This document shows positions 18,956-28,698 of a DNA stretch of 64,000 nt, in pieces; the first letter of the stretch is position 1; each line of letters starts with the position of its first letter. The notes under the pieces are model-generated. The model saw nothing but the letters and a program-made list of their open reading frames with translations, was not told the DNA's origin and ran no database searches. The DNA lies in contig NZ_CP028924.1 in NCBI RefSeq assembly GCF_003061515.1, positions 930,001 to 994,000 on the forward strand. Reading direction: 5' to 3'. The stretch comes from Colwellia sp. Arc7-D (lineage in GTDB: Bacteria > Pseudomonadota > Gammaproteobacteria > Enterobacterales > Alteromonadaceae). A program made the position numbers and the translations under genes.

Positions 18956-21900
18956 CTAACATATAAAACACGGGGTAAATAATAAGCCAAACACAGTGAC
19001 ACCAATCATCCCTGAAAATACAGCGTTACCCATAGCATGACGCATTTCTGCTCCGGCACCTGTGGCCAACACTAATGGCACAACACCAGCAGTAAAGGCA
19101 ATTGAGGTCATTAAGATTGGGCGTAAACGCATACGACAGGCCTCAAGTATGGCGTCTAAGTGCGATAAGCCGTTGTCGTGCCTATCTTTAGCGAACTCGA
19201 CCATTAATATGGCGTTTTTGGAGGCTAAAGCCACCAGCACTATTAACGCTATTTGGGTAAATATATTATTGTCTGAGCCGACAAACCAAACCCCCAATAA
19301 TGCTGAGAAAATAGTCATAGGCACGATTAATATAATTGCCAATGGCAAGCGCAAGCTTTCGTATTGAGCAGCAAGCACCATAAACACCAGTAAAACAACT
19401 AATGGGAATATATAAACCATGGTGTTACCGGCAAGTACTTGCTGATATGTTACTTCTGTCCATTCATACTCAATACCAGCAGGTAGCGTGTCGGCAAGTA
19501 CTTTCTCAATGGCGAGTTGAGCTTGATCAGAGCTATAACCAGGCGCTGGACTGCCGTTAAGTTCTGCACTTGGGTAACCGTTGTAATGCATTACACGATC
19601 AGGCCCAATAGCAGGTGTTACTGTTAATATTGAACCTAATGGCACCATGTTACCGTTACGGTTACGTACTTTTAGATTTAAAATTTGTTCTGGATCTTGT
19701 CTAAAGTCAGCATCAGCTTGGGCATTAACTTGGTAAGTACGACCAAACAAGTTGAAGTCATTTACATACACTGAGCCTAAGTAAATCTGCAAGGCGTCAA
19801 ATACTTCATTTAATGGAATACCTTGAATAAGCGCTTGCTCGCGATCAATATCGATATCCATTTGAGGTACTTGAATACGAAAACTTGAGTAGAGTCCCAT
19901 TAATGCAGGATCTTTTTGCGCTTTACCAATAACGGCTTGTAAGCTATTAAATAAGGCTTCGAAGCCTTTGTTAGCTCTATCTTCAATTTGCAGTTTAAAG
20001 CCGCCCGTAGTCCCTAAACCTTGAATTGGTGGTGGTGGGAATACCGCAACAAATGCTTCATCAATGGCTGCAAAACGTTGGTTTAATTGTGCCGCTATTG
20101 CTTGAGCCGACAAGCTTGGATTATTACGCTTGTCAAAACTATCAAGTGGCGTAAATACAATACCGCTGTTAGGACTGTTGGTAAATCCGTTAACTGATAA
20201 ACCAGGGAAGGCTACTGTGTGCGCTACGCCGGGAACATCTAAAGCCATTCGCTGCATTTCTGCCAATACCGCTTCGGTTCTGTCAAGGCTGGCCGCATCA
20301 GGTAACTGGGCAATCGCGACTAAGTATTGTTTATCTTGTTGAGGAATAAAGCCACCAGGTACAGTATCAAACAACTTAATCGTACCGCTAACTAAAGCAA
20401 AGTAAGCCACCATAACAACAACAGTCATACGGATAAGTTTTTGGACTAATTTTTCGTAACCTTTAGCACCACGATTAAATACGCGGTTAAATGGTGTAAA
20501 CAACCAACGGCCAAATAACTTATTGAGTAAGCGAGTGAAAGCATCTGGTTTTGCATCATGGGGTTTTAATAATAATGCCGCTAACGCCGGTGATAGTGTT
20601 AGTGAATTAAAGGCTGAAATAATAGTCGAAATAGTGATTGTTAATGCAAATTGCTTATAGAATTGTCCTGATAAGCCAGTGATAAAAGCAGTTGGAATAA
20701 ATACCGCACTCAAGACTAAGGCAATAGCAATAATTGGCCCTGTAACTTCACTCATGGCAACGCGGGTTGCTTCAAGTGGAGATAAACCTTTTTCGATATT
20801 TCGTTCAACATTTTCTACTACAACAATAGCATCATCTACCACAATACCAATGGCAAGTACTAAGCCAAATAGTGACAGAGTATTTATCGATACACCTAGC
20901 CATTGCATAACAGCAAAGGTACCAATTAATGAAATAGGTACAGCAATTAATGGAATAATAGATGCACGCCATGTTTGTAAAAACACAATAACCACAATAA
21001 CCACAAGCGCAATTGCTTCTAATAGTGTGGTAATTACCGCGTCAATAGAGCCACGTACGAATACGGTTGGATCATAAACAATGTCGTATTCAACGCCAGT
21101 AGGAAAATCCTTTGCTAAACGCGCCATAGTTTCACGTACTTGATCAGAAAGCTCTATAGCGTTTGAACCAGGACGTTGGAAAATAGGCATAGCTAAAGCG
21201 GGTTGGTTATCAAGTTCAGCTCTTAGTGAGTATGAGTCTTGACCTAATTCAACACGTGCAACATCAGATAAGCGGGTTATTTGACCTTGCTCACCAACTT
21301 TAATAATAACTTGTTCAAATTCTTCAATACTATTTAAACGACCTTTAACATTTAATAATATTTGAAATTGATTATCGTTCGAAATAGGTTGTGCACCTAA
21401 ACTACCCGCGGCAACTTGCTGGTTTTGAGCACGTAATGCTGTAACGACATCAGTAGCCGTAAGCCCACGTGATGCAAGAACATCGGGATTTAACCAAACG
21501 CGCATTGCGTATTTGCCGCCACCAAATAAACGAATGTCGCCTACACCGGGTAAACGAGCAATTTCATCTTTAATGTTTAAATCAGCATAGTTAGATAAAT
21601 ACGCGGTATCGTGCGTTTTTTCTGGTGAATATAAATGTACTACCATAGTTAAGTCGGGTGATGACTTCTCAGCCACTACACCAAGACGCTGTACTTCTTC
21701 AGGTAAACGCGGCAATGCACTGTTTACACGGTTTTGTACTTGCACTTGAGCACGGTCTAAATCGGTACCTAATGCAAAGGTAACTGTTAAAGTCATGCGA
21801 CCATCGCTGGTACCTTGTGAAAACATATATAGCATGTTTTCAGTGCCGTTAATCTCTTGCTCAAGCGGTGTTGCAACTGTTTGAGCAATAACCGTTGGGT

Positions 21901-22063
21901 TTGCACCAGGATAACTCGCCGTGACTACAACGGTTGGAGGCACAACTTCAGGGTATTCACTTATCGGTAATTGAAATAATGAAATACCACCACCGATCAA
22001 AATGATGAGCGATAGTACCGCCGCAAAAATGGGGCGTTGAATAAAAAAGTGAGAAAAATTCAT
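18956..22063 (-). CDS. mexF: RND efflux permease, MexF-like, with probable C-terminal frameshift
   Basis: Proton-driven inner-membrane drug exporter of the HAE1 family, closely resembling Pseudomonas MexF throughout (MNFSHFFIQRPIFAAVLSLI). Proton-relay residues are present in IGIVVDDAIVVVENVER and ASKNAILMVEFAKD, and twelve membrane helices fit the 1035-residue reading. The frame ends ...LLFTPCFIC, whereas the family has TPVFY followed by a basic tail. In the next frame the DNA reads TPVFYMLVTSKK and on to a stop at 18912. One missing base near 18970-18972 therefore explains the end, and an intact protein would be about 1050 residues. The periplasmic fusion gene is 9 bases upstream. Confidence 0.93.
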   Translation of the reverse strand: MNFSHFFIQRPIFAAVLSLIILIGGGISLFQLPISEYPEVVPPTVVVTASYPGANPTVIAQTVATPLEQEINGTENMLYMFSQGTSDGRMTLTVTFALGTDLDRAQVQVQNRVNSALPRLPEEVQRLGVVAEKSSPDLTMVVHLYSPEKTHDTAYLSNYADLNIKDEIARLPGVGDIRLFGGGKYAMRVWLNPDVLASRGLTATDVVTALRAQNQQVAAGSLGAQPISNDNQFQILLNVKGRLNSIEEFEQVIIKVGEQGQITRLSDVARVELGQDSYSLRAELDNQPALAMPIFQRPGSNAIELSDQVRETMARLAKDFPTGVEYDIVYDPTVFVRGSIDAVITTLLEAIALVVIVVIVFLQTWRASIIPLIAVPISLIGTFAVMQWLGVSINTLSLFGLVLAIGIVVDDAIVVVENVERNIEKGLSPLEATRVAMSEVTGPIIAIALVLSAVFIPTAFITGLSGQFYKQFALTITISTIISAFNSLTLSPALAALLLKPHDAKPDAFTRLLNKLFGRWLFTPFNRVFNRGAKGYEKLVQKLIRMTVVVMVAYFALVSGTIKLFDTVPGGFIPQQDKQYLVAIAQLPDAASLDRTEAVLAEMQRMALDVPGVAHTVAFPGLSVNGFTNSPNSGIVFTPLDSFDKRNNPSLSAQAIAAQLNQRFAAIDEAFVAVFPPPPIQGLGTTGGFKLQIEDRANKGFEALFNSLQAVIGKAQKDPALMGLYSSFRIQVPQMDIDIDREQALIQGIPLNEVFDALQIYLGSVYVNDFNLFGRTYQVNAQADADFRQDPEQILNLKVRNRNGNMVPLGSILTVTPAIGPDRVMHYNGYPSAELNGSPAPGYSSDQAQLAIEKVLADTLPAGIEYEWTEVTYQQVLAGNTMVYIFPLVVLLVFMVLAAQYESLRLPLAIILIVPMTIFSALLGVWFVGSDNNIFTQIALIVLVALASKNAILMVEFAKDRHDNGLSHLDAILEACRMRLRPILMTSIAFTAGVVPLVLATGAGAEMRHAMGNAVFSGMIGVTVFGLLFTPCFIC

Positions 22064-22072
22064 GTTCAGCTC

Positions 22073-23257
22073 TTAGTATTTAGCTACAAGGCTTACATCG
22101 TCAATTGATGACAAAGTAAATGCGATATCGGTTGTATCAATAGTGACAGTTGTTGGGTTAATAGGCATGCCAGGACCAACACGAGCAGGGCCGTTAACAG
22201 CGATAATGTCGCCTTTGTTTAAACCTGAAGTAATAGCGCGCAACTTTCCATATCGTTCACCTATTTCAACTAGCTTGTACTCTAAAATGTTGTTTTCACC
22301 AACGGTAAGTACAAAGCGATTTTTTAAGTCTGTACCAATAGCACGTTCAGGAATAAGAATTTGTTTCGTAATCTCGTTAGCCGCAAGTTTAATTCGCGCA
22401 AATGAGCCAGCTCGTAATTGGTCATTAACTTCATTATGTTGACCTTCAAAAATAGCGCGCACACGTAAAGTACCTGTTGAGGAATTAATACGATTATCAA
22501 TAAAGTTGATGTGGCCTTCATGTCTGAAGTTTTTCTGTCCTACTTTTTGCATAACGACTTGTTGCTTACTATCAGCTGTAACATCAGCAAATGAACTATT
22601 CCAAGTGCGTTCATCGATATCAAAATAGGCATACATTTCATTATTTGAAACGATTGACGTTAATATGCTTTGTCCTGCAAGCACGTTGTTACCACGGGTG
22701 ATATTTGCACGTGAAATAACCCCATTAATTGGTGATCGAATAGCAGTAAACTCTAAATCAAGTTCAGCTGAAGTTAACTGTGCTTGTAGTGCCGCCAACT
22801 GAGCTTCACGTTGATGTAAAGTTGAAGTTCTAGCTTGTGCTTGTTCAGTTGAAATAGCTTTTCGTTCGGTTAATCGTACTGCACGTTTAGCTTCACTTTG
22901 CGCTTGATCTAAGGCTGCATTTGCACTAAGAATTTGAGCTTCTAAACTAGCAACTACAGCAGCAAAAGGACGATCGTCAAGTTGAAATAATAAGTCACCT
23001 TGCTTTACATTATCGCCTTCTTTAAAAGCAATACGGTCAATAACACCTGAAACGCGCGGCATTAATGCTACTTCTTCAGGAGACTCTAAACGACTCGTGT
23101 AAACATGCCAATTTTGTACTGGCTCAACTAATACTTCAGCTACATCGATAGGCTGTAGTGGTTGTGATGCTGTTTTTTGCATTGGTTCTTCAGAGCATGC
23201 TGCTAAAACTAAACTGATGGAAATAACGCTTGCGGCAATAAATATTTTTTTGCTCAT
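22073..23257 (-). CDS. RND efflux periplasmic adaptor lipoprotein (MexE-like)
   Basis: HlyD/AcrA-family membrane fusion protein linking the permease to the outer-membrane channel. I start at ATG 23257 (MSKKIFIAASVISISLVLAAC), which has AAGAGAA upstream and yields a lipoprotein signal with Cys at about residue 21; the 11 preceding codons seem non-coding. The lipoyl/hairpin core is seen in ALMPRVSGVIDRIAFKEGDNVKQGDLLFQLD and the matching half TAIRSPINGVISRANITRGNNV. The length is about 394 residues. It is the first gene of the four-gene operon and faces the lysR gene. Confidence 0.92.
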   Translation of the reverse strand: MSKKIFIAASVISISLVLAACSEEPMQKTASQPLQPIDVAEVLVEPVQNWHVYTSRLESPEEVALMPRVSGVIDRIAFKEGDNVKQGDLLFQLDDRPFAAVVASLEAQILSANAALDQAQSEAKRAVRLTERKAISTEQAQARTSTLHQREAQLAALQAQLTSAELDLEFTAIRSPINGVISRANITRGNNVLAGQSILTSIVSNNEMYAYFDIDERTWNSSFADVTADSKQQVVMQKVGQKNFRHEGHINFIDNRINSSTGTLRVRAIFEGQHNEVNDQLRAGSFARIKLAANEITKQILIPERAIGTDLKNRFVLTVGENNILEYKLVEIGERYGKLRAITSGLNKGDIIAVNGPARVGPGMPINPTTVTIDTTDIAFTLSSIDDVSLVAKY

Positions 23258-23395
23258 GGTGTTTCTCTTTTGGTCAAAATGACGGTGCATAAATTAATAG
23301 TGAGATTTTACGCAATATATACGTGCAAAAAAAGCATAGTTTTTTAATTTCATTAGTGCGAAAATGGCATCAATAAAATAGATGTAGGAAAAATA

Positions 23396-24340
23396 ATGGA
23401 TACAACCAGCCGGTTATTGATGTTACTTGATGTCGTTGAACTGGGGTCGTTCGCAAGTGCAGCAGATCACAGAAACATTGACCGTTCTGTTATTTCGAAG
23501 CAAATTAGTCGATTAGAAGATGACTTAGGTGTGCGGTTGTTAAATAGAACAACACGCTCTTTTTCATTAACAGCAGCTGGCGCAGAAATGATCAAAAAAT
23601 CTCGTGAACTGCGAGACTTGTTAGGGCAAACCGTAAGATTAGCTGAAAATTATCATCAAGAGCCGCAAGGGGTCTTAAAAATAACCTCGTCTACCATTAT
23701 TGCTAAGCGTTACTTACAGCCGGTGATCAATGACTTTCAAAAACGTTTTCCGCAGGTTGAAGTTGAGTTACGTTTAGAAGATCGTGTTATGGATATTGTA
23801 GCCGAAGGTTTTGATTTGGCCTTTCGTGTCGGCGAGCCGAAAGACTCAACGTTAATTGCTAGAAAAATTGCCCGTAATAGGCTTGTTATATTGGCCTCTC
23901 CTGAGTTTATTAATACTTATGGTATGCCTAAAAATATTGATGAACTCGCACTTTTGCCAGCGGCAACATATAACAGTAATTCTTTAAGAGTTACCAGTAT
24001 TAACTATATAGATAAAAACGGTCAGACCAGAGAAAAAACCATAAAAAGTGTTTTTCGTGCTAATGACGGCGAGGTTTTATTATTAAAAGCACTTTCAGGC
24101 ACCGCCTTTGTGGTGTTGCCCGCGTTCATTTTAGAACAGGAGGCTATTGACGGAAAGTTAGTGCCACTGCTACCTGATATAAAATTATCTGATTTCAGTG
24201 CCATGTATGCTATTTATCCACATAGAGATCTGCCGGTAAGAACACGGTTATTTTTTGACGCCGTTCGAGAGCACATCGGTAAAGATATACCCATTTGGGA
24301 AAATAAAATTCCAAATTTTGACCAGATATACCAAGGTTAA
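23396..24340 (+). CDS. LysR-family regulator of the efflux operon
   Basis: LysR-type transcription factor of 314 residues. The N-terminal winged helix covers about residues 1-60 (VVELGSFASAADHRNIDRSVISKQISRLE). The effector-binding domain starts near residue 90 (GVLKITSSTIIAKRYLQPVI). It is divergent from the RND operon with a 138-base shared region to the adaptor start, the layout typical for control of a neighbouring operon, as MexT controls MexEF-OprN. Low-molecular-weight inducer unknown. Confidence 0.9.
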   Translation: MDTTSRLLMLLDVVELGSFASAADHRNIDRSVISKQISRLEDDLGVRLLNRTTRSFSLTAAGAEMIKKSRELRDLLGQTVRLAENYHQEPQGVLKITSSTIIAKRYLQPVINDFQKRFPQVEVELRLEDRVMDIVAEGFDLAFRVGEPKDSTLIARKIARNRLVILASPEFINTYGMPKNIDELALLPAATYNSNSLRVTSINYIDKNGQTREKTIKSVFRANDGEVLLLKALSGTAFVVLPAFILEQEAIDGKLVPLLPDIKLSDFSAMYAIYPHRDLPVRTRLFFDAVREHIGKDIPIWENKIPNFDQIYQG

Positions 24341-24609
24341 ATCACATTTAGTTTTTTCTGACCAGTAAATAAGCGATAAAAAGTTAAGAAAAACCATATG
24401 GGTATCGTGCTATTACTGCGACTGTTGGAGGCTGCAAATTAACCCATAGATCCTTTTTATTTCGATTAAGTCCTAAACTCAAGTTATAAATTTTTATTGA
24501 ATGTCATCGATTAATAATTGTTTGAGATTGATGGTTTATTGTGCAAGTATGACTAGGTAAGTACAGTTTTACGTATGATAAAAATAAGAGAATTTAAAGG
24601 GAGTTTATT

Positions 24610-27137
24610 TTGAATTATTCAATAAAAAATACAATAAAACCTATTTCAATCATAGGTCTACTTTCAGTTTTATCAGCATGTGGGGGGGCGAACATACCTA
24701 TATTGGTGCGCCAGAGCCTGTAACCCCAACACCCATTACACCACCAGCAGTTGTAACACCCGTACCTTCATTTGATGATGACGGGGTGCTAACGGCTAAT
24801 ATTCGTTGGACCGATTATGGTGTGCCGCATATTAAAGCTGATAATTTAGAAAGTATGTCTTACGGTGTGGGATATGCGTTCGCAAAAGATAATATCTGCA
24901 TACTGGCCGATCAAATTTTGAAGTATAACTCTCAACGCGCAAAATATTACGGTCCTGATATAGTGCCAGCCTCGGGAGACTCAGCGCATTTAATTAATGA
25001 CTTTGGTTTTTTAACCATGGGCATAAGAGCGCATGCAGAACAAAATATCAATTCACTTTCAGCTAATAGCCAAGCATTACTATCGGGTTATGCACAAGGT
25101 TATAATAAGTACCTAGCGGATACTGGCGTTGCTAACATAGATGCGTCATGTGCCAATATGCCTTGGATACAACCGATAACTAATATTGATATGTTGACCT
25201 ATTCACTAGGAATTGCCTTGTTACCCGGCGCAGCTAACTTTCTTGGGCCTATGTTTTTAGCCGCTCCTCCAGGAGAAAGTTTTGCACCTTATCCACAAAG
25301 TGTTGGCGTTGATAGTTATGTAGTTAACTCAAAACCAGTGATTACACTTCCTGAAAAAAATCCTAGTGATTTAGGTTCGAACGGGTGGGGATTAGGTAAA
25401 GATAAAACAGAAAACGGTAAGGGTATGGTATTAGCTAATCCACACTTTCCACATACCGGTAACTTACGTTTTTGGCAGTTTCATATAACTATCCCTGATC
25501 ATTTAAACGTTATGGGTGGCTCGCTTACTGGTGTACCTGGGGTTGTAAATATTGGTTTTAATGAAAATGTTGCATGGACTCACACCTTTTCATCAGCAGA
25601 GCATTTTGTGATTTATCAGTTAACTTTAAATCCTGGTGATCCTGCTCAAATGTCACAAGTTATCGACGGAACAAATCGTTTAATAACAGCTAAAGAAATC
25701 GTTATTGATGTTGCTGTTGCGCCGGGTCAAACCATTAAACTGGCTAAAATGACTTATGCTACTCACCATGGTCCGATGGTTGTGGTGCCTGGTAATTTTG
25801 AATGGGGTCCAGGTGGTAATGCTTTTGCTATAAAAGACGCTAATTTAGGTAATGTTGATATTATCGATCATTGGTTGGCTATGAATTTAGCTGGCAATAT
25901 CGATGAGTTTAAACAAGCTTTTAAAGACTTCGATGGCGTTATTTTTAATAATACTATGTCAGCTGATAGTGAAGGTAATGTTTTCTATATTGATGATTCA
26001 ACCGTACCGCACTTAACCGCTACAGCAATTAATGAAATGACCACGAACCCACTTCTTGTTGGGGCTAAGCAAGCGGCAGGGTTTACCATATTACCCGGAT
26101 TTTTATCTGCGTTTGATTTTGATCGAGCAGTGCCTTATGAAAATGCACCAAAATATTCAGGCACTGATTATGTTCAAAACTCAAATGACAGTTTTTGGCT
26201 AACTAACCTAGATTCGCCTATTACAGGTGTTTCACCTTTATATGGACCCGTTGACAACCAGCAATCGCTTCGCTCACGCATGGCGCATAAATTATTAGCT
26301 GATAGTGCTGGCAGTGATGGCTTATTTAACCCTGTGGAGGTTGAGCAAGCCTTACTAAATAATCGTAATTATCTTGCTGAAAATATACTGACAGAGCTTT
26401 TAGCTATATGCCAAGCACAAGGTAGCACTGCGGTTTCAGTTGGCAGTGAAAGTGTCGATATTAGTGCTGGTTGTGCCGCTCTCGCTTTGTGGGATGGCAG
26501 CATGAATAAAGAGAGCAGTTCAGCGCATTTGTTTAGAGAGTTTGCTTTTCAGTTTAGCAAAAACCCACAATGGCGTAATAATTTCACGACCGATAACGTC
26601 ACTTCAACGCCTAGTGGCTTAGCAAGCAACAACACAACATTAGAGCAGTTTGCCCAAGCAATTTTGAATGTTGAGTCAGCAGGTTTAGCGCTAGATGCAA
26701 CCTTAGGTACAGTACAGTTTGTTGAACGCAGCTTACCCGATGGCAGTGCTTCAGGGGTTAAAATACCTTGGGCTGGTGCGCACAATATTGAAGGCGGTTT
26801 TAATGTGTTTAGTACCCGCACAGGTAATGATGGATCTTTAGTACCTCGACACGTTTACCCTGCACAAAATAGTGACTCTATTTTAAGTGCAGAAGGTAAA
26901 GGCTATCATATTAATTACGGAAGTAGCTGGATGACAGTAGTAAACTTTACTGATGAAGGCCCTGTAGCGAGAGGTTTATTAAGTTATTCACAATCGTCAG
27001 AATATGGCAGTGACCATAACCTAGATCAAAGCTTACTATATTCACAACAACCGCAACTTAGACCATTACGTTTTACTGAAGCTGATATTGAAGCAAATAA
27101 AGTAACGGAAATGACGATTAGCTCTGCTCCACAGTAA
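24610..27137 (+). CDS. Penicillin/AHL acylase-type lipoprotein, disrupted at a G7 tract
   Basis: Ntn-hydrolase of the S45 penicillin-amidase family, likely an amide or acyl-homoserine-lactone hydrolase. The uninterrupted frame starts only at 24678, giving 819 residues without a signal peptide. From TTG 24610 (AAAGGGAG six bases upstream) a second frame encodes a lipoprotein signal ending LSVLSAC, then runs into seven Gs at 24682-24688. One extra G would join both frames into an 842-residue precursor with lipidated Cys24. The self-cleavage site and nucleophile are LGSNGWGLG (Ser at TCG 25377), followed by NPHFPHTGNLRFW. Substrate is not known. The tract could be phase-variable or a sequencing error. 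Confidence 0.85.
24682..24688 (+). repeat. G7 homopolymer inside the acylase signal-peptide region
   Basis: Seven consecutive Gs follow the lipobox cysteine codon. The upstream signal-peptide frame and the downstream enzyme frame differ by exactly one base here, so tract length decides whether a full lipoprotein is made. Confidence 0.8.
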
Positions 27138-27155
27138 TAAGATTAAGTAACTTAC

Positions 27156-27197
27156 AAAAAAGCCCGTATAACTTAGAAGTTATACGGGCTTTTTTTT
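27156..27197 (+). terminator. Terminator of the acylase gene
   Basis: AGCCCGTATAACTT pairs with AAGTTATACGGGCT around a three-base loop, followed by eight Ts and preceded by an A-run. It can serve the convergent mlaC-like gene on the minus strand too. Confidence 0.93.
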
Positions 27198-27216
27198 AGC
27201 AATAATTTGTTTGGTA

Positions 27217-27831
27217 TTAACTTGCGATTGAAGCAAGTTCTAAAGTAACTTGATCTAAACCTAAATCAGATATTCTACGATTTACTTCAGCTTGCTTACT
27301 GCTAATTAATGAGATGCCTTCAACTATCATATCGTAAGCTTTCCACTCTTGTGACTGAGTGTCTTTACGCATTTGAAAAGTGATATTAATATCTGGCTTA
27401 CCGGTATCGATGATTTTAACATCCACAGAAGCCGACTTTGCATTATCTTTTAACTTACCCTCTGGCTCAAACAATACTTTTTGATTGCTGTATTGCATTA
27501 AAGCATTGGCGTAAGTACGAACTAAATATGAGCGCATGGCAGAAATAAAATTTACACGTTGCTCTTTGGTTGTATTTTTTAAGTGTTTACCTAAAATTTT
27601 AAATGCCGCATATTGGTAATCAACTGATGGCATTAATTCTTCTTCAACGATATCTCGCATTAAATCAGGGAATTTTTTTAAAGCATCTTGTTTATTGGCA
27701 ATTTTCGTAAACAGATTATTACCTGTTACTTCTATTACTTGATAAGGAGAGACTACTTGTGCAGTCTCAGCTGCGGTACTGGCTTGTACAAAATTAGTGA
27801 ATAATACAATCAGTAATAAGAGCTTTTTCAT
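27217..27831 (-). CDS. MlaC/Ttg2D-family periplasmic phospholipid-binding protein
   Basis: Exported protein of 204 residues. A signal peptide occupies about residues 1-20 (MKKLLLLIVLFTNFVQAS). The body matches the MlaC family (FPDLMRDIVEEELMPSVDYQYAAFKILGKHLK, WKAYDMIVEGISLISS), whose members ferry phospholipids between membranes. It is not next to mlaFEDB genes, so this is a stand-alone copy. A GC-rich palindrome identical in type to one upstream of the neighbouring tetR gene lies 60 bases before its ATG, so it is probably under that regulator. Confidence 0.88.
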   Translation of the reverse strand: MKKLLLLIVLFTNFVQASTAAETAQVVSPYQVIEVTGNNLFTKIANKQDALKKFPDLMRDIVEEELMPSVDYQYAAFKILGKHLKNTTKEQRVNFISAMRSYLVRTYANALMQYSNQKVLFEPEGKLKDNAKSASVDVKIIDTGKPDINITFQMRKDTQSQEWKAYDMIVEGISLISSKQAEVNRRISDLGLDQVTLELASIAS

Positions 27832-27890
27832 GATGGTCCTTGGTAGTGCTGTTAATGTAAAGTGAATCAGAATTGTTGCTATTATACATA

Positions 27891-27906
27891 CCGACCGCGC
27901 GGTCGG
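27891..27906. promoter_or_regulatory. Predicted TetR operator upstream of the mlaC-like gene
   Basis: CCGACCGCGCGGTCGG is a perfect 16-bp palindrome in an otherwise AT-rich region and shares the CCGACCG...GGTCGG halves with the site before the tetR gene. Confidence 0.82.
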
Positions 27907-27978
27907 AAATAGCTTTTTGGATTAAGATAGTCGATAAAGTGTTAAGAATTGTTATTTCAGGATGAAATTTTTTTGTAA

Positions 27979-28563
27979 CTACCGTTTTAACTGTCGTATG
28001 TAACGACAAAGTTCTTTAATGACTTTGTCAAACAGCTCTTTATTTAATGAGCTTTTACTTAAACTTGAAGAGCCATGATAGGTAGAAACGATGAAGTAGG
28101 CTACTTGGCTATAATCAAGATTTGGTTGCAGGTGTCGGCTAACACGCGATAAGTTTGTCGCAATTAATAAATTCAACTGTTTTTGAACTGCAAGTATACG
28201 AATTCGAAAACCTTCATCTACACCAGACATCTCCTGACATAGATTATTTAAAGGGCAACCGCAAACTAGTTCGTCACAACTCATGGTTTTTGAAATTGCG
28301 CTAAAAAACTCACACAAGCCTTCTATTGGATCTTCTGCTTCTACTGGAGGTTGCCAAAGTTCGAGAAAAGCAGGGGCGTAAACTTCTTCAAAAACGGCAT
28401 AGCCCAGCTCCATTTTATTAGCAAAATGATGATATAAAGCCCCTTTAGATATTTCACAGCGCGCTAAAATACAAGATAAACTAGTCGCAGTAAAACCCTT
28501 TTTATGGATTTCATCAGCACTGACTTCTAATATTTTTTGACGAGTTTGCTCTGAGTCTCTCAT
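27979..28563 (-). CDS. TetR/AcrR-family repressor
   Basis: Repressor of 194 residues. The N-terminal helix-turn-helix spans about residues 8-55 (ILEVSADEIHKKGFTATSLSCILARCEISKGALYHHFANKMELGY). The ligand-binding part carries a cysteine-rich patch (MSCDELVCGCPLNNLCQEM) often seen in the subgroup that includes electrophile-sensing TetR regulators. It lies upstream of the mlaC-like gene on the same strand. Both genes have the same palindrome in front of them, which suggests autorepression and control of the mlaC-like gene. Confidence 0.9.
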   Translation of the reverse strand: MRDSEQTRQKILEVSADEIHKKGFTATSLSCILARCEISKGALYHHFANKMELGYAVFEEVYAPAFLELWQPPVEAEDPIEGLCEFFSAISKTMSCDELVCGCPLNNLCQEMSGVDEGFRIRILAVQKQLNLLIATNLSRVSRHLQPNLDYSQVAYFIVSTYHGSSSLSKSSLNKELFDKVIKELCRYIRQLKR

Positions 28564-28606
28564 GGGATTACCTTAAAGCACCTTAGTAATATAATAGTGT
28601 AAGTTT

Positions 28607-28626
28607 AACCGACCGCAAGGTCGGTT
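28607..28626. promoter_or_regulatory. Predicted TetR operator upstream of tetR
   Basis: AACCGACCGCAAGGTCGGTT has perfect 8-bp arms around a GCAA centre, 44 bases before the TetR start codon. It resembles the site upstream of the mlaC-like gene. Confidence 0.82.
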
Positions 28627-28698
28627 GCAAAGCAAAATTATGAAGAGGTACACAAATAAATGACTAAGGTATTAACTTATTAAAACTAAAATATAAAG

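Noticed and set aside
27794-28009. 71-codon minus-strand frame between the tetR and mlaC-like genes
   Set aside because: It covers the operator palindrome and promoter region and overlaps both neighbours in another frame.
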